Position numbers and translations under genes: made by a program
The notes under the pieces: generated by a model
What the model was told of the DNA's origin: nothing
What the model saw: the letters and a program-made list of their open reading frames with translations, nothing else
The model's database searches: none
NCBI GenBank assembly: GCA_018369555.1
Contig: JAGZCC010000041.1
Coordinates: 1-19,048 of the forward strand
Source: Thomasclavelia spiroformis
Lineage (GTDB): Bacteria > Bacillota_I > Bacilli_A > Erysipelotrichales > Coprobacillaceae
Direction: 5' to 3'
Length of the DNA: 19,048 bases
Shown here: in pieces, positions 1-7,069 of the stretch
Numbering within the stretch: the stretch's first letter is position 1
How the letters are laid out: every line of letters begins with the position of its first letter

Positions 1-104
1 ACTTTTCAAAGAACTTTAACAGTTAACTTGTAAATTCACTATTTTCATATTTTCAAACTTTTTCATAAAAAACACTTGAATTTTATATAGTTAGCTCCTA
101 AATA

Positions 105-360
105 TAAAAAACTTCCATCCCAAAGGGACGAAAGTATCGTGGTACCACCCTATTTCATTAATAAGTCACCTTATTAACCTCACTAACTATCAAATAATAG
201 TCTTGCCTGTAACGTGGCTCACGTTATCTAATCAATTCAATATCCTAGATACAGCTCCTAGTCTTTTTTTATTATATCTATCATTATCTCTTTCCACCAA
301 CCGAGACTCTCTAGAATGATCAAAATATAATTACTCTTCTATTCATTGCCTTTATTTATC
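105..360 (-). promoter_or_regulatory. T-box riboswitch leader (target gene off the left edge)
   Basis: Read on the minus strand this is a tRNA-sensing T-box leader that controls a gene to the left of the window. The 14-base T-box core AGGGTGGTACCACG is the complement of 138-151. Just downstream is a terminator, arms 113-122 and 126-135, followed by a U-run at 105-112. Upstream, the Stem I landmarks are in order: AGAGTAAT, then AGAGAGTCTC, then the apical GGTTGGTGG loop, closed by GAGA. A stem-III-like hairpin TAACGTG/CACGTTA lies at 210-226. The specifier codon should fall in the purine run at 261-270. AAA or AAG (Lys) would fit the rule that a purine follows, but I cannot fix the frame of the loop. 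The regulated product is therefore unknown. Confidence 0.93.
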
Positions 361-366
361 GTTGTA

Positions 367-395
367 ATCTTAACTTATATTATATGTATTGTCAA
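367..395 (-). promoter_or_regulatory. Promoter of the T-box transcript
   Basis: On the minus strand there is a perfect -35 TTGACA (complement of 390-395), a 17-bp spacer, and a -10 TAAGAT (complement of 367-372). Transcription would start near 360, a few bases before the first T-box Stem I sequences. This agrees with a short, self-contained leader. Confidence 0.75.
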
Positions 396-420
396 TATCA
401 ATCTAATTATTTTCATATGT

Positions 421-449
421 AAATAAAAAAGCCTTACCTATGTAAGACT
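421..449 (-). terminator. Rho-independent terminator of the FAD dehydrogenase gene
   Basis: The minus strand folds into an 8-bp stem (AGTCTTAC pairing with GTAAGGCT, one G-U pair) with a four-base loop, followed by TTTTTTATTT. It begins two bases after the stop codon of the gene at 451-1869. Confidence 0.88.
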
Positions 450-450
450 T

Positions 451-1869
451 CTATTTAATATGATCAATAATATGTCGTGCTACAATAATACCATTTGCAC
501 CAGCTTGAGCTAATCCTCTTGTTAAACCTGCACCATCACCAGCAACATATAAATCATTGATTTCACACTCAAAACCTTCTCGAACTTTTGGACGAGCCGA
601 ATAAAATTTTGCTTCAACCCCATATAATAAAGTATGTTCATTAGCAATACCAGGAGTTATTTTATCTAAGGCTTCAATCATTTCAATAATTGATTTCATT
701 GTATTATATGGTAATACTAAACCTAAATCACCTGGAACAGCTTCTTTAAGAGTTGGAACAGTATAACCCTCTTTTAAGCGCTTTTCTGTTGTTCTTCTTC
801 CTCTTTTAATATCACCATATCTTTGAACCATTACAGAACCATTTGATAATTTATTTGCTAGACGACTCACTTCGTGAGCAAATTCATTTGGTTCATTAAA
901 AGGTTCACTAAATGTATGAGATACTAACAAAGCAAAATTAGTATTTTTACTTCCTAGTTTAGGATCATGATAAGCATGTCCATTAGCTAACATTGTTCCG
1001 CTATGATTTTCAATTACAACATGTCCTGATGGATTTGAACAAAATGTTCTTACTTTAGTTCCAACACTTGTATTATATATAAATTTACCTTCATATAAAT
1101 TTTTATTTATTTCTTCCATAACAATATTACTTGTTTCCACTCGAACTCCAATATCAACTTGATTATTATAAAGTTCTAAACCATGTTTTTTTAATACTTT
1201 TGTCAACCATGCTGAACCATCACGACCTGGTGCTAAAACAACTTTTTTAGCATTAATTATCTCACCATTTTCTAAAATAACACCTGTAGCGTGATCATTT
1301 TCCACTAAAACTTCTTTAACTGCTGTCTTAAATAACATATCAATATGTTCTTTTAATTTAGTAGACATTTCTGTCATTATTCTTAAATTCTCTTCCGTTC
1401 CTAAATGACGAACTTTAGCTCTAAGTAATTTTAATCCAACAGCATATCCACGATGTTCAATTTCTTTAACCTTATCTGTTGTAGGATCTGTGATTTCTTT
1501 AGTTGCACCATGTTTTAAATAAAGATTATCAACATATTGAATAATATTTTCTACTTCATCTGTTGATAAATAATCAGTTAACCAACCACCAAATTCACTA
1601 GTAATATTAAATTTACCATCAGAATATGCACCAGCTCCTCCAAATCCCGCAGTAATTGAACATGCAGGTAAGCACCCAGATTCATTATTTTTTATGATTG
1701 GGCAAGATTTTATTTTCTTTTCTTTAATTGGGCAATGACGATACATTACATCTTGTCCTTTGTCTATAAGCAATACTTTCAAGTCAGGTTGTTTTAAATA
1801 TAATTCATAACACGTCATGATTCCAGCTGGACCAGCACCAACTACCACAACATCATAGTTCTTATTCAT
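451..1869 (-). CDS. NAD(P)/FAD-dependent dehydrogenase (COG2509-like)
   Basis: A 472-residue flavoprotein of the uncharacterised FAD-dependent dehydrogenase family. The N-terminus has the dinucleotide-binding GAGPAG motif (residues 11-16) after a hydrophobic strand. The C-terminus has the typical second FAD contact, VAGDGAGLTRGLAQAGANG, near residues 442-460. Between them are a GFGGAGAYSDGK segment (75-86) and a family-like APGRDGSAW stretch. Cysteines 46, 56, 66 and 70 cluster directly before the GFGGAG segment and could bind metal or form disulfides; their role is unknown. No membrane segment or signal peptide is seen. The start is supported by TGGAG seven bases upstream of the ATG. It is monocistronic, with its own promoter (1908-1935) and terminator (421-449). 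The substrate cannot be read from the sequence. Confidence 0.88.
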   Translation of the reverse strand: MNKNYDVVVVGAGPAGIMTCYELYLKQPDLKVLLIDKGQDVMYRHCPIKEKKIKSCPIIKNNESGCLPACSITAGFGGAGAYSDGKFNITSEFGGWLTDYLSTDEVENIIQYVDNLYLKHGATKEITDPTTDKVKEIEHRGYAVGLKLLRAKVRHLGTEENLRIMTEMSTKLKEHIDMLFKTAVKEVLVENDHATGVILENGEIINAKKVVLAPGRDGSAWLTKVLKKHGLELYNNQVDIGVRVETSNIVMEEINKNLYEGKFIYNTSVGTKVRTFCSNPSGHVVIENHSGTMLANGHAYHDPKLGSKNTNFALLVSHTFSEPFNEPNEFAHEVSRLANKLSNGSVMVQRYGDIKRGRRTTEKRLKEGYTVPTLKEAVPGDLGLVLPYNTMKSIIEMIEALDKITPGIANEHTLLYGVEAKFYSARPKVREGFECEINDLYVAGDGAGLTRGLAQAGANGIIVARHIIDHIK

Positions 1870-1907
1870 TCAATCGCTCCATTCTGAGTTTTATGCTAAC
1901 CATATTA

Positions 1908-1935
1908 ATTATAAACAATATTTATTTTATTTCAA
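1908..1935 (-). promoter_or_regulatory. Promoter of the FAD dehydrogenase gene
   Basis: On the minus strand, -35 TTGAAA (complement of 1930-1935), a 16-bp spacer and a perfect -10 TATAAT (complement of 1908-1913). The ATG lies about 40 bases downstream. Confidence 0.7.
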
Positions 1936-2023
1936 TCTCTCTTTTTCATAATTAACAATATAAAATTTATATTATCAATTATTTTTGTTTATATAATTTA
2001 AAATTTGTTTTTTATTTTAAACA

Positions 2024-2052
2024 TTTACACAATTAATTAATCATGATAATAT
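2024..2052 (+). promoter_or_regulatory. Promoter of the alanine/sodium symporter gene
   Basis: TTTACA at 2024-2029, a 17-bp spacer, and TAATAT at 2047-2052. This leaves a roughly 45-base leader before the ATG at 2107. It is divergent from the dehydrogenase promoter, about 90 bp away. Confidence 0.6.
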
Positions 2053-2106
2053 AAAAAAAGGTGCTTAAACAGTACATTATATTAACTTAAGAAAGGATAT
2101 TGATAC

Positions 2107-3513
2107 ATGCAAAATTTTCTTAGCATATTAAACGAATTCTTATATAGCAATATTTTAATTTTATTACTTGTAATAACAGGCTTATATTTTTCAATAAAAA
2201 CTAAATTTGTACAATTTAGGTTATTTCCCGAAGGGATTCGCTTATTAAAAGAGAAATCAAAACATGAAGATGGCGTTTCATCATTTCAAGCTTTAATGAT
2301 ATCTACTGCTTCAAGAGTTGGTACAGGTAATATTGCTGGTGTTGCTACCGCTTTAGCTGCAGGTGGGCCTGGTTCAATTTTTTGGATGTGGGTAACTGCT
2401 TTTATTGGTGGAGCAAGTGCTTTTATTGAATCAACTTTAGCTCAAGTATATAAAGAAAAAGATGGTGATACCTTTAGAGGTGGACCCGCTTACTATATTG
2501 AAAAAGCATTAAATAAGCGATGGTTAGGAATTATATTTTCTTGTTTATTAATTGCATGTTTTATTTTTGGTTTTAATCCATTACAAGCCTACAATGTTAG
2601 TAGCGCTGTTGAATATTATTTTGAAAATAATCAATTGGTAAGTATCATTATCGGTATTATCTTAGCACTTGCAACTGCTTTTGTTATTTTTGGAGGTGTA
2701 CATCGAATTGGTATTATTAGTTCCACTATTGTTCCTATTATGGCTATTATATATATATTCATTGGTTTATATATTACATTTATAAATTTTGATAAACTTC
2801 CAACAATCTTTAATGATATATTTAACCAAGCATTTGATTTTAATGCTATAATTGGTGGCTTTAGTGGCTCTTGTATAATGTATGGTATAAAAAGAGGTTT
2901 ATTTTCAAATGAAGCCGGGATGGGATCAGCCCCAAATGCTGGTGCTACTGCTGATGTTTCCCACCCTGTTAAGCAAGGATTAGTGCAAACTATTTCTGTT
3001 TTTATTGATACTATCTTAATTTGTTCCACTACAGCATTTATGTTATTAAATTATGGAACAGATTCAGGATTAACTGGTATGCCATATGTTCAACAAGCAA
3101 TCTTTGCAGGAATTGGAGAGTATGGTATACATTTTATAACAATTTCAATATTTTTATTTGCTTTTTCGTCTTTAATTGGAAATTATTGTTATGCTGAAAG
3201 TAATTTAAAATTTATTATTAATAATAAATTGGTTTTATTTGTTTTTAGAATTATTACCATTATTGTTATTTTCTTTGGCGCACAAGCTAATTTCAATACT
3301 ATCTGGGATTTAGCTGATGTATTAATGGGATTCATGGCAATTTTAAATATTATCGTTATTTTATTTCTTGGTAAAATTGCTATTAAATGTTTAAATGATT
3401 ATTGTAATCAAAAGAAATCTAATAAAGATCCTATCTTTAATCCAAAAAAATTAAACATTAAAGGAGCTACATATTGGGATAAAATCAATTTAGATGATTC
3501 TAAAAAAAAATAA
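2107..3513 (+). CDS. Amino acid carrier protein, alanine/glycine:Na+ symporter (AGCS family)
   Basis: A 468-residue polytopic membrane protein that would import alanine or glycine with sodium. Family signatures are clear: ASRVGTGNIAGVATALAAGG around residues 68-87, the FIESTLAQVYK segment (106-116), FRGGPAYYIEKAL (123-135), and the loop GLFSNEAGMGSAPNAGATA near 264-282. About ten or eleven hydrophobic segments are spread along the chain, and the C-terminus is a lysine-rich cytoplasmic tail. Length is normal for the family (about 450-500). The start has AAGGA ten bases upstream. It is a single gene between its own promoter and a very strong hairpin terminator. Family membership is certain; the exact substrate (alanine, glycine or another small amino acid) is not. 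Confidence 0.95.
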   Translation: MQNFLSILNEFLYSNILILLLVITGLYFSIKTKFVQFRLFPEGIRLLKEKSKHEDGVSSFQALMISTASRVGTGNIAGVATALAAGGPGSIFWMWVTAFIGGASAFIESTLAQVYKEKDGDTFRGGPAYYIEKALNKRWLGIIFSCLLIACFIFGFNPLQAYNVSSAVEYYFENNQLVSIIIGIILALATAFVIFGGVHRIGIISSTIVPIMAIIYIFIGLYITFINFDKLPTIFNDIFNQAFDFNAIIGGFSGSCIMYGIKRGLFSNEAGMGSAPNAGATADVSHPVKQGLVQTISVFIDTILICSTTAFMLLNYGTDSGLTGMPYVQQAIFAGIGEYGIHFITISIFLFAFSSLIGNYCYAESNLKFIINNKLVLFVFRIITIIVIFFGAQANFNTIWDLADVLMGFMAILNIIVILFLGKIAIKCLNDYCNQKKSNKDPIFNPKKLNIKGATYWDKINLDDSKKK

Positions 3514-3533
3514 TAAATTATAGTATGGATAAA

Positions 3534-3586
3534 GAGACTGATAATAATTGATTTAAAATAATTATTATCAGTCTCATTTTTTATTT
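3534..3586 (+). terminator. Terminator after the symporter gene
   Basis: A perfect 16-bp stem (3534-3549 with 3560-3575) and 10-base loop are followed by ATTTTTTATTT. Its U-run faces the plus strand, so it mainly ends the symporter transcript and shields the converging small gene. Confidence 0.92.
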
Positions 3587-3598
3587 CCTATTAAAAAT

Positions 3599-3871
3599 CT
3601 ATTTATCTAATTGCTTTTCTAACTTTTCTATTTTATCTTTTATTTCATTAATTTCTTGAACTATTTTAGCAGTATCCTGATCAAAAATATTATCTTTACA
3701 ACACATGTCATAATATACTTTTCCTAATTCAATAAATTGTTTATCTAAATCAGCTTGCGCACTTTTTATACTAATTTTTAACTTTGCGGTATCCGCTAAT
3801 TCAGAAGATTTCTCAATTGTTTTTTCTGTAAATTTTGCTGCTTTTTTTGTTAAATCATCAAACAAAGCCAT
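3599..3871 (-). CDS. Small coiled-coil protein of unknown function
   Basis: A 90-residue, highly charged, mostly helical protein starting MALFDDLTKKAAKF. It has a heptad-like C-terminal region rich in Lys, Glu, Ile and Leu (the last 35 residues alternate EINEIKDKIEKLEKQL), so a coiled coil is likely. There is no signal peptide or membrane segment. One Cys-Cys pair (YYDMCCKD) sits in the middle. I start it at the ATG at 3871, preceded by AGGAG with an 8-base gap. A GTG three codons further upstream (3880) overlaps that AGGAG and is an unlikely start. The N-terminus resembles those of short zinc-ribbon-associated proteins in Firmicutes, but no zinc ribbon is present. Function unknown. Confidence 0.72.
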   Translation of the reverse strand: MALFDDLTKKAAKFTEKTIEKSSELADTAKLKISIKSAQADLDKQFIELGKVYYDMCCKDNIFDQDTAKIVQEINEIKDKIEKLEKQLDK

Positions 3872-3960
3872 AATAACCACTCCTAATATTTTAAATATAT
3901 ATCACATTTCACTAAACATATAAAAATTTCTAAACAACAATACTACTATAAGTATATCAT

Positions 3961-4010
3961 AAAAACAAAAAAAAGAAGATATCTAACATACATGTTCAAA
4001 TATCTTCTTT
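3961..4010 (-). terminator. Terminator of the rpsF-ssb-rpsR operon
   Basis: On the minus strand an 11-bp stem (AAAGAAGATAT with ATATCTTCTTT; plus coordinates 4000-4010 and 3972-3982) closes a 17-base loop and is followed by a T-rich tract (TTTTGTTTTT). It lies about 70 bases after the rpsR stop. Confidence 0.88.
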
Positions 4011-4077
4011 ACTTTTATCCTTTTTACACAATGTCTTAAATTAATAACATTATGATTTAAATCAAAGTTTCTTACTA

Positions 4078-4308
4078 TTATTCACCAACGTATGGTAATA
4101 ATGCCATTTGACGTGCACGTTTAATAGCTGTAGCTAACATTCTTTGATATTTTGCACTTGTTCCAGTTACACGTCTTGGAATTATTTTACCATTTGCTGA
4201 AATAAATCTTTTTAATAATTCAACATCTTTATAATCAATATATTTAATATTATTTTTTGTAAAATAACATACTTTTTTTCTTCCCATTCTTTGTTTTCTA
4301 AATGCCAT
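4078..4308 (-). CDS. rpsR: 30S ribosomal protein S18
   Basis: A 76-residue basic protein matching bacterial S18 over its full length. It has the KNNIKYIDYKDVELLKRFIS core and the conserved end RRVTGTSAKYQRMLATAIKRAR. S18 sits on the small-subunit platform and binds as a partner of S6, encoded two genes upstream. It is the last gene of the conserved S6-SSB-S18 operon, 17 bases after ssb, with a clear GGAG ribosome binding site. The N-terminal cysteine (VCYFT) that in some S18 forms is part of a zinc site is a lone cysteine here, so this is a zinc-free type. Confidence 0.98.
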   Translation of the reverse strand: MAFRKQRMGRKKVCYFTKNNIKYIDYKDVELLKRFISANGKIIPRRVTGTSAKYQRMLATAIKRARQMALLPYVGE

Positions 4309-4325
4309 TTTTAAAACTCCTTTCT

Positions 4326-4793
4326 TTAAAACTGAATATCGTCTTCCATGATATCATAAGTATTAAAAGAATTATCAAATTCTTTTTCTAATTCTACTGT
4401 TTTCATATCGTAGAAATTATCATTATTTTGTTGCATTTGTGGTTGAGATTGAAATTGATTTCTTTCACGAGCAGCTCTTGTTTCTAAGAACTGAACACTA
4501 TCACAAATTACCTCAACTACATAAACCTTTTGTCCTTGTGAATTATCATAGCTACGAGTTTGAATTCTACCTTCAACTCCAACTAAACTTCCCTTAGAAC
4601 AATATCTTTCAACATTCTCAGCTGGTTTACGCCAAACAACACAATTGATAAAATCAGCTTGTTGTTGACCATCTCTACTAGTATAGTTACGATTTACTGC
4701 TAAAGTAAATGATGTAACTGCATCACCTTGAGGCGTTCTTCTAAGCTCAGGATCTCTAGTCATCCGTCCAACTAAGACTACTCTATTTATCAT
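4326..4793 (-). CDS. ssb: Single-stranded DNA-binding protein
   Basis: A 155-residue SSB. The OB fold fills residues 1-110 (MINRVVLVGRMTRDPELRRTPQG, FINCVVWRKPAENVERYCSKGSLVGVEGRI, YVVEVICDSVQFL). A Gln/Asn-rich flexible linker follows, then an acidic C-terminal tip ending EDDIQF. The tip normally recruits replication and repair partners through its last residues (consensus DDDIPF). Here the acidic residues and the final Ile and Phe are kept, but proline is replaced by glutamine. Start supported by AGGAGG nine bases upstream. It lies between rpsF and rpsR and is co-transcribed with both. Confidence 0.97.
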   Translation of the reverse strand: MINRVVLVGRMTRDPELRRTPQGDAVTSFTLAVNRNYTSRDGQQQADFINCVVWRKPAENVERYCSKGSLVGVEGRIQTRSYDNSQGQKVYVVEVICDSVQFLETRAARERNQFQSQPQMQQNNDNFYDMKTVELEKEFDNSFNTYDIMEDDIQF

Positions 4794-4808
4794 CTAAAAC
4801 GCCTCCTA

Positions 4809-5090
4809 CTATTTACGAAGAGTTAAATGACGTAACATAGATGAGTTAATGTTTGATAAACGTTCAAATTCAGCAACATCTGCAGCTGTACAAGTTGTAT
4901 CTACAACTACATAGTAACCTTTTTTGAAATCTTTAATTTCATAAGCTAAATCGCGTAATCCCCATTCATTAACGTTGTCAACAGTTCCACCGTTAGCTTT
5001 TAAAATACTTTTGAAGTTTTCAATTAAAGTATTTCTAGCTTCTTCTTCAACGTCAGGTTTTACAATAAACATAATTTCATACTTGTTCAT
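4809..5090 (-). CDS. rpsF: 30S ribosomal protein S6
   Basis: A 93-residue S6 with the family start MNKYEIMFIVKPDVEEE, central WGLRDLAYEIKDFKKGYYVVVD and end LSNINSSMLRHLTLRK. It heterodimerises with S18 on the 30S platform. It is the first gene of the operon and is preceded by a perfect AGGAGG five to six bases from the ATG. The leader between promoter and gene contains an 8-bp hairpin (5116-5135). In many bacteria the S6:S18 complex represses this operon by binding the leader, but the CCG motif of the known site is not evident here. Confidence 0.98.
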   Translation of the reverse strand: MNKYEIMFIVKPDVEEEARNTLIENFKSILKANGGTVDNVNEWGLRDLAYEIKDFKKGYYVVVDTTCTAADVAEFERLSNINSSMLRHLTLRK

Positions 5091-5137
5091 TTTTTATACC
5101 TCCTATGGTCTATTGGCTTATTTTTTTAAATAAGCAG

Positions 5138-5191
5138 GCAGTAAATATAATATTTTTACATGCTTCCATATAATAGCACATCATTTACTGC
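5138..5191. repeat. Inverted repeat across the rpsF promoter
   Basis: GCAGTAAAT at 5138-5146 and its exact complement ATTTACTGC at 5183-5191 are separated by 36 bp. One arm lies in the -35/-10 spacer, the other just after the predicted transcription start. The spacing is about four helical turns centre to centre, which would suit a looping or two-site repressor. It could also be chance in AT-rich DNA. Confidence 0.4.
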
Positions 5192-5198
5192 AAAGCAA
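5170..5198 (-). promoter_or_regulatory. Promoter of the rpsF operon, extended -10
   Basis: On the minus strand: -35 TTGCTT (complement of 5193-5198), a 17-bp spacer ending in TGC, and -10 TATTAT (complement of 5170-5175). The TG one base before the -10 makes it an extended -10 promoter, which can compensate for the weak -35. Inverted 9-mers flank the -10 (see the separate repeat entry). Confidence 0.6.
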
Positions 5199-5236
5199 TA
5201 TTTTCTTTGATTTTATCATTATTTATTAATAATTTT

Positions 5237-5872
5237 TTATAAATCTTCTGGAGTTGTTATTTTAATATTACCGTAATTACCTAAAACCGCTTTTACTTTA
5301 GTATTTTCAAAATATTCAACTAAAGAAGCATCATCAGTAGCAATAAATTTTTCATCCTTACCTTTTTGATAACATCTTTTTATCAACTCTGTTTTAAATG
5401 CCTGAGGCGTTTGAGCCTGTACCAATTGTTCTCTTGGTAAAGTTTTTACAATATTACCATCCAAACATATTTTAATTGTATCTTTAACAGGTACAACCAA
5501 TAAACAAGCATCATTTTCACTTAAACATTCTAATATACTATTAATATTTTCTCTTTTTAAATATGGTCTTGCTCCATCATGAATTAAAACATAATCTTCT
5601 TTAATTACTTGTAAACCATTATAAACACTATCTTGGCGTTCTTTTCCACCAAAAACATAATCAATTTTTTTTGATGAAATTAATTTTTTTAAATCATCAA
5701 TTTCCTCTTCTTTAGTCACTACGACAATTTGCTTACAACGTTCATCATTTAAAAATATCTCCATAGTCATTTCATAAACAGTTTTATTTTTAAAACGATA
5801 TAACATTTTATTATAAGCTAATCCACTTCTACTTCCTTTACCAGCACATAATACAATTGCACTATAATTCAT
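5237..5872 (-). CDS. ispD: 2-C-methyl-D-erythritol 4-phosphate cytidylyltransferase
   Basis: A 211-residue enzyme that couples CTP to methylerythritol phosphate, the third step of the non-mevalonate isoprenoid pathway. The nucleotide-binding start IVLCAGKGSRSG, with the catalytic-type Arg and Lys, lies at residues 6-17. VLIHDGARPYLKRENI is in the centre, and AQTPQAF and FIATDDASLVEY near the end match the family. Length is slightly short of the usual 225-240. The start is set at 5872 because AGGATGTG lies just upstream and the glycine-rich motif then sits at the normal distance. An ATG at 5905 adds 11 unlikely residues. No clear terminator follows, so its transcript may read toward rpsF. It diverges from the transporter at 5980. 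Confidence 0.93.
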   Translation of the reverse strand: MNYSAIVLCAGKGSRSGLAYNKMLYRFKNKTVYEMTMEIFLNDERCKQIVVVTKEEEIDDLKKLISSKKIDYVFGGKERQDSVYNGLQVIKEDYVLIHDGARPYLKRENINSILECLSENDACLLVVPVKDTIKICLDGNIVKTLPREQLVQAQTPQAFKTELIKRCYQKGKDEKFIATDDASLVEYFENTKVKAVLGNYGNIKITTPEDL

Positions 5873-5979
5873 ATTTTCACATCCTATCTTTTTATATTCT
5901 ATCATTTAATCTTTATCTTGAAAACCAACATTATTTATCAATTACTTAATATATATATATTAAAAAAGGATGTGATTTT

Positions 5980-6906
5980 ATCATAAAAAATATAATCTGG
6001 TTTATATTAAGTTTAATCATTTTTTTATATGCCATTCATATAATGTCATCTAGTCTTAATACCCTTGCTAATGATAAACTTAAAAAAATCCTTTATAATT
6101 TAACTTCTAATAAATATCTAGGCGTTTTAGTAGGAACTATAATTACGGCAATAATTCATAGTTCTTCTGCAACATCAGTAATCCTAATCAGCTTATTAAA
6201 TAGTCATCTTCTTACTCTTAATCAAGCAACATGGATCATTCTTGGAGCAAATATTGGTACTACATTTACCGGTTTATTAATTGCCTTTGATATTGGTAAA
6301 TTTACAATATATTTATGTGTCATTGGAAGTATTTTGATTTTTTTTAAAAATAAATTTTTTTATCTTGGTAAAACAATTTTAGCCTTAGGTTTGATTTTTT
6401 TAGCAATGGATAGCATGTCAAAAGCAATTTCTCCTTTACAATATTCTCCATATTTTATTAATTTATTTTCAAAATTAAACAATCCAATTACAGCAATCAT
6501 AGCAGGAACGATTTTTACTGCTATTATCCAAAGTTCAACAGCTTCAGTTGCGGTTTTACAAACCCTCTATCAAAAAGGTTTAATTAACTTTACCATGGCT
6601 ACTAATGTCATTTATGGACAAAATATTGGTACTTGTATTACTGCATTAATTGCTTCAATAAATGGTGATTTAAATTCTAAACGTCTTACTCTTATTCACA
6701 TTCTATTAAATTTAATTGGAGCAATTATTTTCCTAATTACATCTTATTTCATCCCGTTTATTGATTTTATTTCCGCATTTACTTCTAATTATATGATGCA
6801 AATAGCTTATATGCATATATTATTTAATATAATTTCTACAATTATTTTTATGCCATTTGATAACTTATTAATAAATCTTGTTTATAAAATCATCCCCGAC
6901 AAATAA
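5980..6906 (+). CDS. Na+/phosphate cotransporter family protein (PhoU-less), non-canonical start
   Basis: A Na/Pi-cotransporter-type membrane protein with the family's two inverted repeats. The first repeat has TAIIHSSSATS, with His where Gln is usual, followed by GANIGTTFTG. The second has TAIIQSSTASVAV followed by GQNIGTCITAL. It would import phosphate or another solute with sodium. No PhoU-like C-terminal domain follows, so this is the short type. The first ATG in frame is at 6043, but it has no ribosome binding site and cuts into the first membrane helix (IIWFILSLIIFLYAIHIM). Upstream, AAGGATGTGAT (5966-5976) matches the ideal Shine-Dalgarno at 10 of 11 bases and points at ATC 5980-5982, giving 308 residues. 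No ATG, GTG or TTG occurs in frame between the stop at 5947 and 6043. Either ATC or ATA initiates, or an ATG was lost by mutation or error. Followed by a terminator. Confidence 0.85.
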   Translation: MIKNIIWFILSLIIFLYAIHIMSSSLNTLANDKLKKILYNLTSNKYLGVLVGTIITAIIHSSSATSVILISLLNSHLLTLNQATWIILGANIGTTFTGLLIAFDIGKFTIYLCVIGSILIFFKNKFFYLGKTILALGLIFLAMDSMSKAISPLQYSPYFINLFSKLNNPITAIIAGTIFTAIIQSSTASVAVLQTLYQKGLINFTMATNVIYGQNIGTCITALIASINGDLNSKRLTLIHILLNLIGAIIFLITSYFIPFIDFISAFTSNYMMQIAYMHILFNIISTIIFMPFDNLLINLVYKIIPDK

Positions 6907-6959
6907 AAGTTAGATTATTTAAACTAATCTTACCAAATAAAATAATTACAATTTTAATT

Positions 6960-6988
6960 GAAGTTGTTAAAACAACTTCTTTTTATTT
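6960..6988 (+). terminator. Terminator after the Na/Pi transporter gene
   Basis: GAAGTTGT (6960-6967), a TAAA loop, ACAACTTC (6972-6979), then TTTTTATTT on the plus strand. Confidence 0.9.
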
Positions 6989-7003
6989 AATTAAAGTATT
7001 ACT

Positions 7004-7054
7004 TTAAAAAAATCTCCCTTAACAATGTTTAATTATTAACACTGTCAAAGGAGA
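7004..7054 (-). terminator. Terminator of the Clp ATPase gene
   Basis: On the minus strand, arms at 7038-7054 and 7013-7029 pair over 17 positions with three G-U pairs, followed by a run of seven T. It lies 15 bases after the Clp stop codon. Confidence 0.9.
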
Positions 7055-7069
7055 CATCTCAATTTAAAT

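Noticed and set aside
16..66. 16-codon ORF after the T-box (MKKFENMKIVNLQVNC)
   Set aside because: No Shine-Dalgarno at a suitable distance (AGGAG is 26 bases away). A leader peptide is not expected in a T-box system, so it is reported only as part of a finding.
2631..3029. Minus-strand open frame of 132 codons inside the symporter gene
   Set aside because: It is the antisense shadow of a clear AGCS transporter. It has no ribosome binding site, and its composition mirrors the coding strand.
5095..5140. S6:S18 autoregulatory RNA site in the rpsF leader
   Set aside because: An 8-bp hairpin is present at 5116-5135, but the CCG motif that defines the known binding site is not seen.
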